Below are positions 41,252-49,513 of a stretch of DNA of 64,000 nt, one piece after another (within the stretch, counting starts at the first letter, position 1; every line of letters starts with the position of its first letter). Both the position numbers and the translations under genes were made by a program. The notes beneath the pieces are model-generated. The model did not search any database and was not told the DNA's origin. It worked only from the letters and a program-made list of their open reading frames with translations. Location of the stretch: assembly GCF_900103345.1 (NCBI RefSeq), contig NZ_LT629702.1, positions 3,534,001 through 3,598,000 of the forward strand, written 5' to 3'. Source of the stretch: Pseudomonas azotoformans (GTDB taxonomy: Bacteria > Pseudomonadota > Gammaproteobacteria > Pseudomonadales > Pseudomonadaceae).

Positions 41252-41887
41252 TTACCGTCGCCCTTCCACCGCCATCCGCACCGCCAACCCCATCAACACC
41301 GAGCCCATCAACCAGCGCTGCACCACCTGCCAACTGGGCCGAGTGACGAAAAACACCGCGATCGACCCCGCCATGGTGGCAATCACCGCGTTGACGCTCA
41401 CGCTGATGAAAATCTGCGTAAAGCCCAACACCAGGGATTGCGTCAACACACTGCCGTGGCCGTTCGGGTCGATGAACTGCGGCAGCAGCGACAAATACAT
41501 CACTGCCACCTTGGGGTTGAGCAGGTTGGTCACCAGGCCCATGGTGAACAGCTTGCGCGGGCTGTCCTTGGGCAAATCCCGCACCTGGAACGGCGAACGC
41601 CCACCCGGCCGGATCGCCTGCCAGGCCATGTACGCCAGGTACAGCGCGCCGCCGAAACGCAGCGCGTCATAGGCAAACGGCACCGCCATGACCAGGGCCG
41701 TGATCCCCAAGGCCGCGCACAGCATATAAACCAGAAAACCCAACGCAACACCGCCCAGGGAAATCAACCCGGCCGTGCGCCCCTGGCAAATCGAACGGGA
41801 GATCAGGTAAATCATGTTCGGGCCGGGCGTGAGCACCATGCCGAGTGAAATCAGCGCATAGGCCAGCCAACTGGACAGTTCGGGCAT
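41252..41887 (-). CDS. LysE/RhtB-family amino-acid exporter
   Basis: The 211-residue membrane protein has about six transmembrane segments and the family pattern TPGPNMIYLISRSICQGRTAGLISLGGVALG near the N-terminus and LLNPKVAVMYLSLLPQF (about 120). LysE/RhtB proteins export amino acids such as homoserine, threonine or lysine; the substrate here is unknown. It is transcribed alone. Confidence 0.88.
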   Translation of the reverse strand: MPELSSWLAYALISLGMVLTPGPNMIYLISRSICQGRTAGLISLGGVALGFLVYMLCAALGITALVMAVPFAYDALRFGGALYLAYMAWQAIRPGGRSPFQVRDLPKDSPRKLFTMGLVTNLLNPKVAVMYLSLLPQFIDPNGHGSVLTQSLVLGFTQIFISVSVNAVIATMAGSIAVFFVTRPSWQVVQRWLMGSVLMGLAVRMAVEGRR

Positions 41888-42028
41888 TGTTGGGCTCCTG
41901 GGGTGTTATTTTGTCGACGTGAAACATTTGGCCAAGGTTGTCGGCTTGGCCGCCATGGTAGGGCGTTCAAAATGCGCGCGTTAGATACAGATCCGCGAGC
42001 AAAACGGCATACACCCAAGAGGCAGGAC

Positions 42029-42400
42029 ATGATCGACTTCAATAACAAAGGCTTCTTCAAGCTCAAGCAAAACAACGAATACGCCGAACGCGTCGCCGCC
42101 CTGCTGCTGGACGGCGAAGAAGTGGTCGACGCCTACAAGGCCATGCGCGACGGCGTGGTGTTCACCACCAAGCGCATCATCGCGGTGAACGTGCAGGGGA
42201 TTACCGGCAGCAAGAAGGATTTCACGTCGCTGCCGTATAAAAACATCGTGGCGTATTCGGTGGAGACGTCCGGGACGTTTGACCTGGATTCGGAGCTGGA
42301 GATTTACTTTTCGTCGCTGGGCAAAGTGAAATTCGAATTTACCGGCAAGACTTCGATTGTGGAAATCTCGCGGTTGATTTCCAAGCATCTGCTGGCCTGA
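42029..42400 (+). CDS. PH-domain-like (bPH) protein
   Basis: The 123-residue protein starts MIDFNNKGFFKLKQNNEYAE. It has the bacterial pleckstrin-homology pattern: AYKAMRDGVVFTTKRIIAVN, then LPYKNIVAYSVETSGTFDLDSELEIYF and a C-terminal helix (SIVEISRLISKHLL), as in the YvbH/PH_8 group. No membrane segment is seen. AGGCAGG precedes the ATG. Function of this family is not known in detail. Confidence 0.75.
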   Translation: MIDFNNKGFFKLKQNNEYAERVAALLLDGEEVVDAYKAMRDGVVFTTKRIIAVNVQGITGSKKDFTSLPYKNIVAYSVETSGTFDLDSELEIYFSSLGKVKFEFTGKTSIVEISRLISKHLLA

Positions 42401-42441
42401 TCGGCAGGCAATTGATTTAGACGGCGGTACCCCAATCAAAA

Positions 42442-42482
42442 TGTGGGAGGGGGCTTGCCCCCGATAGGGCCCTCTCCCACAC
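42442..42482. repeat. Short REP pair (GTGGGAGGGGGCTTGC class)
   Basis: TGTGGGAGGGGGCTTGCCCC begins at 42442 and a decayed inverted arm (CCTCTCCCAC) ends at 42482. It looks like a collapsed REP doublet whose inner part was lost. Confidence 0.7.
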
Positions 42483-42642
42483 CATCAAACCCCAGCCTTA
42501 AACCCCAAGGAGCTCAAACGCTCGCCTTCTAGAGCGCTGACAACCTGTTGCCTTTTCCCACACCAGCCATCGAACAAAGCTAATACCTCCCATTGCTCCC
42601 CCCTCGTAGGCTCACCTCCTCGCACAAGGAAGTGAGCCCGTC

Positions 42643-43806
42643 ATGCCAGAACGCTTTTACCCACCCACCGAAGAAGAGTTACGCAAACAACGCATCCTGA
42701 CGCCGCAGCCATCGCGTGCGCCGTATTCGCCATCGGTTGATTTTTTCGAGCCATCCCCTGCCCCAACCCCTACGCGAGCCAAACCTCCCGGCTGCGTCTT
42801 CATGAAGCCATGCCAACTGCCTGACGGCATCACTCATTACCTCAACCCGGCCGGGTATGTGCCGTTGGAGCTGATCAGGGAGTACGGCCACTTAAGCCTG
42901 CTGGGTGGGCGTGAGGTGGATAGCAGGGGCGCGGTTGCCTTGCGCAAGATCGGCGGCAGCACATTGCCCGCTGGCTTGGGCCAGTTGGCGTTGCGGTCGG
43001 CGGTTTGGGAGTCGGCGGCAACTGCCGTTGGATCGGTCGCCGGGGGCCTGCTGACGGGTTTGGTGGCGCTGGCCTGGCCGTCAGAGCTGGGTGATAGCGC
43101 GCTCTACAGCGAGGAGCAGTTGCGCTCAATGCAACGGGCGCGGTCGCAGATGCGGTTGCATATCGAGCAACGCGCGGACGGCACGCTCAAGGGGTATGGG
43201 TTCTACACGGGCAACCATGCCGATTGGCAGATGATTGATGTGGTGCAGTTCCAAAACCGTAGCGATCAGTTTGTAGCGGATTTGGGTGAGGGTGTGGAGC
43301 TGATCTGGACGCCAGCCTTTGATCCCACTGACATGCTGGGGATTCCGCCATTGGAGGCTGCGCCGCAAGCGCCGGTGATCTGGATTTATCCGCCGACGGA
43401 GAAGGCCGCGCAGATTCTGGTGAACCCGATTTATCCACCGGAGTATCGGGATTTTATTCTGGTGTTCCCGGTGGAGTCGGGGGTTCGGCCGCTGTATGTG
43501 GTGGTCAACAAGCCAAGGAAAGGGCTCAGAAACCCAGACCATGACTACTTCCCAGCCCTCAAAGCCGAAGATATAACAGGCTTCCCTGGTCTGATTCCGC
43601 AAAGGCCTGTGACGCCAAGAAGAGGGGGCGTTGGCTTACGCGAACGTTGGATAGACGCAAAAGGAAAAAGAATATTTGAATGGGATTCCAAGAAAGCCGA
43701 GCTGGAAGTCTATCGAAAAAGTGACTTGGAACACCTCGGTGCATTTGATCCTTATACCGCCGAGCGTCGAGGACCGGCGGACCCGAAACGTCGAATTTAT
43801 AGATAA
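42643..43806 (+). CDS. Colicin E3-type rRNase toxin with pyocin-S domain, lacking a receptor-binding region
   Basis: The 387-residue protein has a Pro-rich N-terminus (1-50), a pyocin-S-like middle (about 100-290, with a glycine/alanine hydrophobic stretch at 115-150 and PVIWIYPPTEKAAQILVNPI at about 245-265), and a C-terminal E3-type cytotoxic ribonuclease domain (about 290-387; RERWIDAKGKRIFEWDS..LGAFDPYT..DPKRRI). Colicin E3 cuts 16S rRNA at the decoding site. Aligned by eye, D510, E517 and R545 of E3 correspond to Asp348, Glu355 and Arg383; His513 corresponds to Lys351. There is no space for the receptor/TonB-dependent domains of a normal S pyocin (about 600-800 residues). The immunity gene follows after 15 nt. 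No PrtN box or LexA box was seen upstream. Confidence 0.88.
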   Translation: MPERFYPPTEEELRKQRILTPQPSRAPYSPSVDFFEPSPAPTPTRAKPPGCVFMKPCQLPDGITHYLNPAGYVPLELIREYGHLSLLGGREVDSRGAVALRKIGGSTLPAGLGQLALRSAVWESAATAVGSVAGGLLTGLVALAWPSELGDSALYSEEQLRSMQRARSQMRLHIEQRADGTLKGYGFYTGNHADWQMIDVVQFQNRSDQFVADLGEGVELIWTPAFDPTDMLGIPPLEAAPQAPVIWIYPPTEKAAQILVNPIYPPEYRDFILVFPVESGVRPLYVVVNKPRKGLRNPDHDYFPALKAEDITGFPGLIPQRPVTPRRGGVGLRERWIDAKGKRIFEWDSKKAELEVYRKSDLEHLGAFDPYTAERRGPADPKRRIYR

Positions 43807-43821
43807 AGAGGAATTCTGAAA

Positions 43822-44109
43822 ATGGTGATGAAAATCAGACTGCGATGGTACGAAAAGCACAGCAATGACTTGAAAGCGGATGAATACTCAGCGGATATCG
43901 CAGACCCAGACAGTATTTTTGAAGCATTGGGCTTAAGCGAAGAGACCGCGATATATGCCGACGTATTCAACGTCCAACCCAATTGGATAACGCTAATTCA
44001 GCCGTACTTCCAGCACGTGATCCAACCCAACCGCCTCGACTACCAAATCTCCTTCCGCTACCAAGGCGCCTGGCCACCGCCTCCAAAACAATCCAAAAAG
44101 GCGTCGTGA
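43822..44109 (+). CDS. Colicin E3/cloacin-type immunity protein
   Basis: The 95-residue protein resembles ImmE3: RLRWYEKHSNDLKADEYSAD, then a central acidic helix (PDSIFEALGL) and WITLIQPYFQHVIQ, matching the E3 immunity pattern of WVPLLQPYFNHQID. Such proteins bind the nuclease domain with very high affinity and protect the producer. GAGG precedes the ATG by about 9 nt, and the gene follows the toxin closely. Its base composition is more AT-rich than the surroundings, suggesting transfer. Confidence 0.9.
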   Translation: MVMKIRLRWYEKHSNDLKADEYSADIADPDSIFEALGLSEETAIYADVFNVQPNWITLIQPYFQHVIQPNRLDYQISFRYQGAWPPPPKQSKKAS

Positions 44110-44113
44110 TGCA

Positions 44114-44592
44114 ATGAAACCCACATCGCAAAAACCCCTCCTCTACCGCTCAGTCAACACCCGAACCCATGGCCTGCGCCACGGCAGTTGTCGCGCCTAC
44201 CGGTATGAGCGGCACACCAAAAGCGAAAAAGACAAACAATCAAACCGCGGTTCGATGCATAGCCATCAACGGCATGGCTTTGATTACACCCCGCTATTCC
44301 GCTTTCTCCTGTCCAAAGCCCCCCATGGGACCAGGTGTTCAGCGAAGCCAACGCCCGCCTGGATCGTCCGGAGCCGGTGTTCTGGATGGTCGCGCAACAT
44401 GAAAGCGACAAGCAGGATTACGTGAGAACGGATGAAAACAGCTACTACAGCGGCTTGTATATCGACGAAGGCGGACTGCTGCAAAAGGTCAACCCACAGC
44501 TGACGCCCGAGCAGATGAAACCCGACTGCAGCTGCTGCACCCAAACCTTCAACGGTGTGGTATTCCCGCAGGGTCTACCACACAACGGCTAA
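44114..44592 (+). pseudogene. Frameshifted gene downstream of the immunity gene
   Basis: Two frames appear to be halves of one gene. The 5' part (MKPTSQKPLLYRSVNTRTHG.. to FDYTPLFRFLLSKAP) continues in another frame as PWDQVFSEANARLDRPEPVF.. to the end at 44592, with a CSCC cysteine cluster near the C-terminus. The join falls at the C-run at 44319-44324; one missing base there would restore a single protein of about 159 residues. From memory, similar proteins follow E3-type toxin/immunity pairs, but the function is unknown. A sequencing error in the homopolymer is the alternative. Confidence 0.7.
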
Positions 44593-44595
44593 CCC

Positions 44596-45162
44596 TCAAC
44601 CCGACTTAACCCCGCTCCCCGCCTCAGCCACCGGTACCCGATTCGCCGGGTCCGTCACGTCATACACATGCTGCTCACACCCCGAGCCCTTGAATTGGAA
44701 TTCCACCAGATACACCTTTGCCTTCTCCGGGCTGAACGTATTCATCATCGGCCCGCAGGTGTAGTAGTAACCGGTGCGGGTGTCGTTCGCGTAACCCGAT
44801 ACAGTAAGTTTCTTGCCGGGGTCGGCCTGGATTTCCAGTTGTGGGAAACGCTTGAAGCCCGCACTGGCCACGGTCTGGTTGAGCTTGGCGATCCAGTTGA
44901 AGACCTTGCCTTCGCCGGTGTCCATCACGGTGCCGAGGGCTTCCATGCGTGGGTCAGGGTCGCCTTCGCGGCTGATCGAGAAGTCGACGGCGGGAGTGCC
45001 GCCACTGGACTTCATGATGACTTTGGCGTGTTCCGCATCCACAGCCACGGTTTTCTGGCGAAACTGAATACCGTCCTTGAGCAGGCTGGGCGATGAGTCG
45101 CGTTGGTTGGATTGGCAGGCGCCCAGGGCCAGGGCGATGGAGAGCAGCGCAATTCGCTTCAC
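44596..45162 (-). CDS. Putative lipoprotein of unknown function
   Basis: The 188-residue protein has a lipoprotein signal with lipobox ALGAC (Cys about 16), and its mature part looks beta-rich (KTVAVDAEHAKVIMKSSGGT, TVSGYANDTRTGYYYTCGPM). Two cysteines (in YTCGPM and GSGCEQH) could form a disulfide. It is convergent with the pseudogene, 3 nt apart. No family was recognised. Confidence 0.65.
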   Translation of the reverse strand: MKRIALLSIALALGACQSNQRDSSPSLLKDGIQFRQKTVAVDAEHAKVIMKSSGGTPAVDFSISREGDPDPRMEALGTVMDTGEGKVFNWIAKLNQTVASAGFKRFPQLEIQADPGKKLTVSGYANDTRTGYYYTCGPMMNTFSPEKAKVYLVEFQFKGSGCEQHVYDVTDPANRVPVAEAGSGVKSG

Positions 45163-45252
45163 GGGGGATGTCCTTATCGGAGAAGAGTGTGATGACTGGA
45201 CCCGAATTTAAACGGATTGTTCCGCTTCAGGAGGGATGAGCGGTACCGCCGT

Positions 45253-46605
45253 TCAGGCGCGCTCAAACACCAACCGCGCGCACAACCCACCCTGCTTGCG
45301 GTTATGCAGTGCCAACCGACAGCCGATCTTGCCGACGATCATCTGCACAATCGCCAACCCCAAGCCCGCGCCATTGGCATTGCCCCGGCTGTAGAACCGT
45401 TCGAACAGGCGCTCCATTTGTGCCTCATCAATCCCCGGGCCCCGGTCTTTCACACTCAAACAATGAGCCCCCATCACGACTGTCACTTCACTGCCCGCAG
45501 GTGAAAAGTTAAGCGCATTGGTCACCAGGTTTTGCAGCGCAATCGCCAGCGCCACGGGCTCGGTTTCGACCCAGCAGTCTTCATTGCCTTCGAGCACCAG
45601 CTCTACGCCTTTTTCCATGGCCAGCGGGGTCAATTCGGCGAGTTCTTCGCGCACCAGCTCCGTCAGGTGCACACGGCCGCACACGGGGTTGTGCAACTGG
45701 GGTTCGATGCGCGCCATGGTCAGTAACTGGCTACCAATACGGGTAGCGCGGTCGACGCCATTGACTAGAAAATCCAAGGCTTCGCGGCGCTGTTCTTCAG
45801 TGACGGCGCTTTGCGCGTTCTGCGCGTGAATGCGCAGGATCGCCAGGGGCGTGCGCAGTTCATGGGCGGCGTCGGCGATGAAGCGGCGTTCGCGGTCGAG
45901 CAGGTCATCCACTTGGACCAGCAGCCGGTTCAGCGCGGTTTGCATGGGTTCCAGGTCGGTCGGCAGTGGGTTGAGGTGCAGCGGTTGCAAGGTTTCAGTA
46001 TTGCGTCCACGAATCGACAACACCATGGCGCGCAGCGGTTTAAAGCCCCAGCCGATCACCAGCCAGATCAGCACCGTCAGCAGCGGCACGCCGATCAGCG
46101 TGGGCCACAGGGTGTGGCGCATGATGCGCTGGATCACGTCCTGACGGATGTCGTCGCGCTCGCCCACCCAGATCAACACGCCCTGTTGCGGATCGGCGAG
46201 AAGGAAGGCGCACCAGTCGTTGCCGTTGTCCATCAGGTCGTGGGAGCCCAGGGTGGTCGGTGGAGCCGCCAGCACCGGCGCTTCGGCAGAGCGCACCAGC
46301 AACTCCCCCGCGCTGTTCCAGACCTGGAAGGTCAGGCGGGTTTCATAGGGGTGGGCCACGCCATCCTCGCCGACTCGGCTCATGGCCTGGTCGAACGCCT
46401 GGTACAACCGCTCCCAACCCGCGTCCCCAGGGTCACGCTGGCGCAGCACGCCTTGCAGCAGGCGCGCACTCTGGGCGAGTTGGGCGTCGTAGACTTCTTC
46501 GATTTCGTGGTGGCTGTCGCGCAGGACCAACCAGCTGATCAAGGCATCGCCCAACAGGATCAACACCAACACCGGGATGAGGATGCGCGCGCGAACCGAG
46601 GTCAT
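45253..46605 (-). CDS. Sensor histidine kinase (QseC/PmrB-like)
   Basis: The 450-residue inner-membrane kinase has two transmembrane helices (about 8-27 and 168-186) flanking a periplasmic sensor of about 140 residues, a HAMP-like segment, the phospho-accepting His248 in DAAHELRTPLA, and an ATP-binding domain (NLVTNALNFSPAG, DRGPGIDEAQ, GAGLGLAIV). It overlaps the upstream response regulator by 4 nt. The divergent PepSY-cytochrome b561 operon is the likely target. The signal is unknown. Confidence 0.9.
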   Translation of the reverse strand: MTSVRARILIPVLVLILLGDALISWLVLRDSHHEIEEVYDAQLAQSARLLQGVLRQRDPGDAGWERLYQAFDQAMSRVGEDGVAHPYETRLTFQVWNSAGELLVRSAEAPVLAAPPTTLGSHDLMDNGNDWCAFLLADPQQGVLIWVGERDDIRQDVIQRIMRHTLWPTLIGVPLLTVLIWLVIGWGFKPLRAMVLSIRGRNTETLQPLHLNPLPTDLEPMQTALNRLLVQVDDLLDRERRFIADAAHELRTPLAILRIHAQNAQSAVTEEQRREALDFLVNGVDRATRIGSQLLTMARIEPQLHNPVCGRVHLTELVREELAELTPLAMEKGVELVLEGNEDCWVETEPVALAIALQNLVTNALNFSPAGSEVTVVMGAHCLSVKDRGPGIDEAQMERLFERFYSRGNANGAGLGLAIVQMIVGKIGCRLALHNRKQGGLCARLVFERA

Positions 46606-47264
46606 GCGGTGAGTACCAGCACATAGCCGACACCGCGTACGGTGCGGATCAATTCGGTGGATAACTTTTTACGCAGGTTATGAATCAGTACTTCCAACGT
46701 GTTGCTCTCGACCCGGTCCTGCCAGCCATACAACGCGCGGGACAGCCGCTCGCGGGTCACGACCTTGCCGGGGCGCACCATCAGTTGGTGCAGCAGTTGG
46801 TATTCCATGGGGGTGACGATGATGTCAGCGTCCTGGTAGCGCACTTGCTGGGTGGCCGGGTCGAGGCTGATGCCGGCGTGTTCCAGCAGCGGTTGCGCGC
46901 GGCCCTGGCTGCGGCGCAACAACGCACGTACGCGAGCCTTGAGCTCTTCCACATCGAAGGGTTTGACCAGGTAGTCGTCGGCGCCCGCATCCAGGCCGGC
47001 GATGCGTTCGGCGGTGCCGTCGCGGGCGGTGAGGATCAGCACCGGCACGTCGTGCTGCTCGGCGCGCAGTTGCTGCAACAGGTCGAGGCCGTCGAGGCGT
47101 GGCAAGCCGAGATCGAGCAGCAGCAGGTCGAACGATTCCGTGCGCAGGGCATGCAGGGCGGCAACGCCATCTTGCAGCCAGTCAAGGGTGTAGCCTTCGG
47201 CGCCCAGGGCCACGCGAATACCCTGGCCGAGGGCACGGTCATCTTCGACAAGGAGTAGGCGCAT
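46602..47264 (-). CDS. OmpR-family response regulator (QseB/PmrA-like)
   Basis: The 220-residue protein has a receiver domain with Asp51 (LLLDLGLPRLDG) as phosphoacceptor, acidic pocket EDD at 7-9 and Lys101 region (DYLVKPFD). Its winged-helix DNA-binding domain (about 125-218) ends RTVRGVGYVL. It is the first gene of the pair and overlaps the kinase gene by 4 nt. The PepSY gene starts 146 nt away on the other strand. Confidence 0.92.
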   Translation of the reverse strand: MRLLLVEDDRALGQGIRVALGAEGYTLDWLQDGVAALHALRTESFDLLLLDLGLPRLDGLDLLQQLRAEQHDVPVLILTARDGTAERIAGLDAGADDYLVKPFDVEELKARVRALLRRSQGRAQPLLEHAGISLDPATQQVRYQDADIIVTPMEYQLLHQLMVRPGKVVTRERLSRALYGWQDRVESNTLEVLIHNLRKKLSTELIRTVRGVGYVLVLTA

Positions 47265-47410
47265 TACGGATTCTCTGTAGGAAACGGCGAAATCATGCCG
47301 GGTTTCACCGGCGCACCCTCGGCAAAGATGTTACGGCTCGTTGCCAAGTAAGCTTGCACTAAGGTTGGTTTTGCACTGTGCAAACTCCTACGTTTGCTGA
47401 GAGCTTTTCC

Positions 47411-47677
47411 ATGCGCAAAATTCTCCTGCTGTCCCTGATTCTCGCCAGCCCCCTGGCCGTCGCCGGCCCACAGTGCACCACCGCCGAACGCTCACAATGG
47501 CAAGACGAAAAAGCCTTCCAGGACAAGCTCAAGGCCGAAGGCTACACCATCAGCAAGTTCAAGGTCACCGACGGCAACTGCTACGAGATCTATGGCTTTG
47601 ACAAAGACAAGCGCAAGGTCGAGATCTACCACGACCCGGTCACCGGCAAAGCCGTGAAGACCGAGATCAAAGGCTGA
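47411..47677 (+). CDS. Small secreted PepSY-domain protein
   Basis: The 88-residue protein has a signal peptide (MRKILLLSLILASPLAVA-GP) and one PepSY-like unit (about 35-85, FQDKLKAEGYTISKFKVTDGNCYEIYGFD). ATG 47411 was chosen because the signal starts there. Such small PepSY proteins are often controlled by QseBC/BqsRS-type systems, and one lies divergently here. Its stop overlaps the cytochrome b561 start by 1 nt. Confidence 0.82.
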   Translation: MRKILLLSLILASPLAVAGPQCTTAERSQWQDEKAFQDKLKAEGYTISKFKVTDGNCYEIYGFDKDKRKVEIYHDPVTGKAVKTEIKG

Positions 47678-48222
47678 TGCCAGGCGAATCCCTGCGCCTG
47701 TGGGACCCGTTGGTGAGGCTGTTTCATGGCTCTATCGCCGGGGTCTTTGTCGCCAATTACTTCTTTAACGAAGCAGGCGACGACTGGCATGTCTGGCTGG
47801 GCTACTACGCCATGGCCTGGTTGCTGGTACGTGGGGTGTGGGGATTTGTCGGACCGCGTAGCGCCCAATGGGCGGACTTCTGGCCGACGCCACGACGCCT
47901 GAATGCCCACCTACGCTCGCTGCTCAGCGGTCGGCCACAGCATCGCCTCGGCCATTCCCCTATAGGCGCGCTGGTGATGCTATTGATGTTGCTGGCGCTG
48001 CTGACCCTGGGTATCAGCGGTTTTCTGATGCAGGAGGTCGACGCTTTGTGGGGTGCCGATTGGCCGCTGCAAATCCACGAGACTGCCGCCAATGTGCTTC
48101 TGGGCCTGGTCTGCGTGCATGTGCTGGCAGCGATCGTTGAAAGCCTCCAGGTGCGGGACAACCTGCCGTTATCCATGCTCACCGGTCGCAGGAAGCGCCT
48201 GCCGGATGAACGTGCGCCGTGA
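47677..48222 (+). CDS. Di-heme cytochrome b561-family protein
   Basis: The 181-residue protein has four transmembrane segments with histidines placed as heme ligands: LVRLFHGSIAG (about 17), DDWHVWLG (about 38), QIHETAANVLLG (about 130) and CVHVLAAI (about 147). It probably moves electrons across the inner membrane. The 1-nt overlap with the PepSY gene implies co-translation. A role in redox sensing or repair is inferred only from context. Confidence 0.85.
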   Translation: MPGESLRLWDPLVRLFHGSIAGVFVANYFFNEAGDDWHVWLGYYAMAWLLVRGVWGFVGPRSAQWADFWPTPRRLNAHLRSLLSGRPQHRLGHSPIGALVMLLMLLALLTLGISGFLMQEVDALWGADWPLQIHETAANVLLGLVCVHVLAAIVESLQVRDNLPLSMLTGRRKRLPDERAP

Positions 48223-48244
48223 TTTTTTGACCTACAGGTTCCCT

Positions 48245-49513
48245 ATGCGCTCCGTCCTTCTGATCGTCGGCCTGCTAGCGGTGTTTTTCGCCGCCTGGCA
48301 AAGCCATCCGCCCCATGTACTGGCACCGTTTGCCCAGGTGAGCCCGAACACCGCCAAAGTGGCATCGGCTCCGCAGTACACCAGCCGGTTTGTATCGACA
48401 CAGCTCACCGACTTTGTGCATTCCTCGTCCGTCACCGCCCTGCCCGGTGGCGACTTGATGGCGGTGTGGTTCGCCGGTTCCCGCGAAGGCGCCGCCGATG
48501 TGCAAGTGCGTACCGCGCGCTTTGACGCCCACACCGGAGAATGGGGCACCGAGCAGGTACTGGCCACACGGGAAAGCACCCGCGACGGCACGCAGCGCTA
48601 TATCCGCAAGCTCGGTAACCCGGTGATTGCCCTGGCGCCGGACCAGCGCCTGTGGATGTTTTATGTGTCGGTGTCGGTGGGGGGCTGGGCTGCCAGTGCA
48701 ATCAACGTGATGGTGTCCGATGACTTGGGCGCCAGTTGGTCGGCACCACGGCAACTGGTGACGTCGCCGTTCTTCAACATCAGCACGCTGGTGCGCGCCG
48801 CGCCGGTGTTCCATGCCGATGGTTCCATAGGGCTGCCGGTGTATCACGAGTTCATGGGCAAGTTTGCCGAGTACCTGTACTTGAGCGCCGACGGGGCGGT
48901 GATCGACAAATTCCGCATCAGCCGCGGCAAGCACTCCCTGCAACCGACCATCGTGCCGCAGGATGGCCTGCGCGCCGTGGCGATGTTGCGTTACGCCGGC
49001 GACACCCACCACCGCGTGCTGGCCAGCCGCACCGAAGACGCCGGGCAGACCTGGAGCGAGCCGTACCCGCTGGCGCCAGCCAACCCCAATTCATCGCTGG
49101 CGGCGGTGGGCACGCAGGATGATGGTTTGCTGGTGGCTCTCAATGACTTGGAGGACGGTCGCTTCAAGCTCAGCCTGTATGGCACCGACGCACAGCTCAC
49201 ACAGTGGCGCACCGTGGTGGAACTGGACCAGTCACCCGACCCACTTGGCGAACCGTTTTCGCCCGAGGCCTATAAAGCAATCATCGGCGAAGGCTTCCGC
49301 GCCTCCAGCGGTGCCCGGCGCCTGCCGCTGGAGCAGCGCTTCCTCAGTAACCTCGACTACCGCGTGTGCAAACCCCAGGGCTGCGATTTCGAATACGAAT
49401 ACCCGTATTTCAGCCGCAGCCCGGACGGCATGTACCACCTGGTGTACTCGTGGAATAACACCTTTATCAAGCATGTCAGCTTCAACGAAGCCTGGCTGGC
49501 GGAGCGTCTGTAA
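48245..49513 (+). CDS. Sialidase-like (BNR/Asp-box) beta-propeller protein
   Basis: The 422-residue protein has an N-terminal hydrophobic segment (MRSVLLIVGLLAVFFAAW) acting as signal or anchor, then a six-bladed propeller with the Asp-box pattern SDDLGASWSAPR (about 155) and TEDAGQTWSEPYPL (about 255). Family members are exo-alpha-sialidases, but bacterial sialidase-like proteins often act on other sugars. It overlaps the next membrane gene by 1 nt and is followed by an LtaS-type enzyme, so an envelope glycan role is likely. No sialic acid genes are nearby. Confidence 0.75.
   Translation: MRSVLLIVGLLAVFFAAWQSHPPHVLAPFAQVSPNTAKVASAPQYTSRFVSTQLTDFVHSSSVTALPGGDLMAVWFAGSREGAADVQVRTARFDAHTGEWGTEQVLATRESTRDGTQRYIRKLGNPVIALAPDQRLWMFYVSVSVGGWAASAINVMVSDDLGASWSAPRQLVTSPFFNISTLVRAAPVFHADGSIGLPVYHEFMGKFAEYLYLSADGAVIDKFRISRGKHSLQPTIVPQDGLRAVAMLRYAGDTHHRVLASRTEDAGQTWSEPYPLAPANPNSSLAAVGTQDDGLLVALNDLEDGRFKLSLYGTDAQLTQWRTVVELDQSPDPLGEPFSPEAYKAIIGEGFRASSGARRLPLEQRFLSNLDYRVCKPQGCDFEYEYPYFSRSPDGMYHLVYSWNNTFIKHVSFNEAWLAERL

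Noticed and set aside
42484..42642. Pyocin-style PrtN boxes or a LexA box upstream of the E3-type toxin.
   Set aside because: No repeated ATTG..GT pattern and no CTG-N10-CAG site were found by eye, so SOS or PrtN control is not claimed.
40746..45162. Site-specific integration of an element at tRNA-Leu.
   Set aside because: No integrase gene and no repeat of the tRNA 3' end were seen downstream; the region is only variable-looking.
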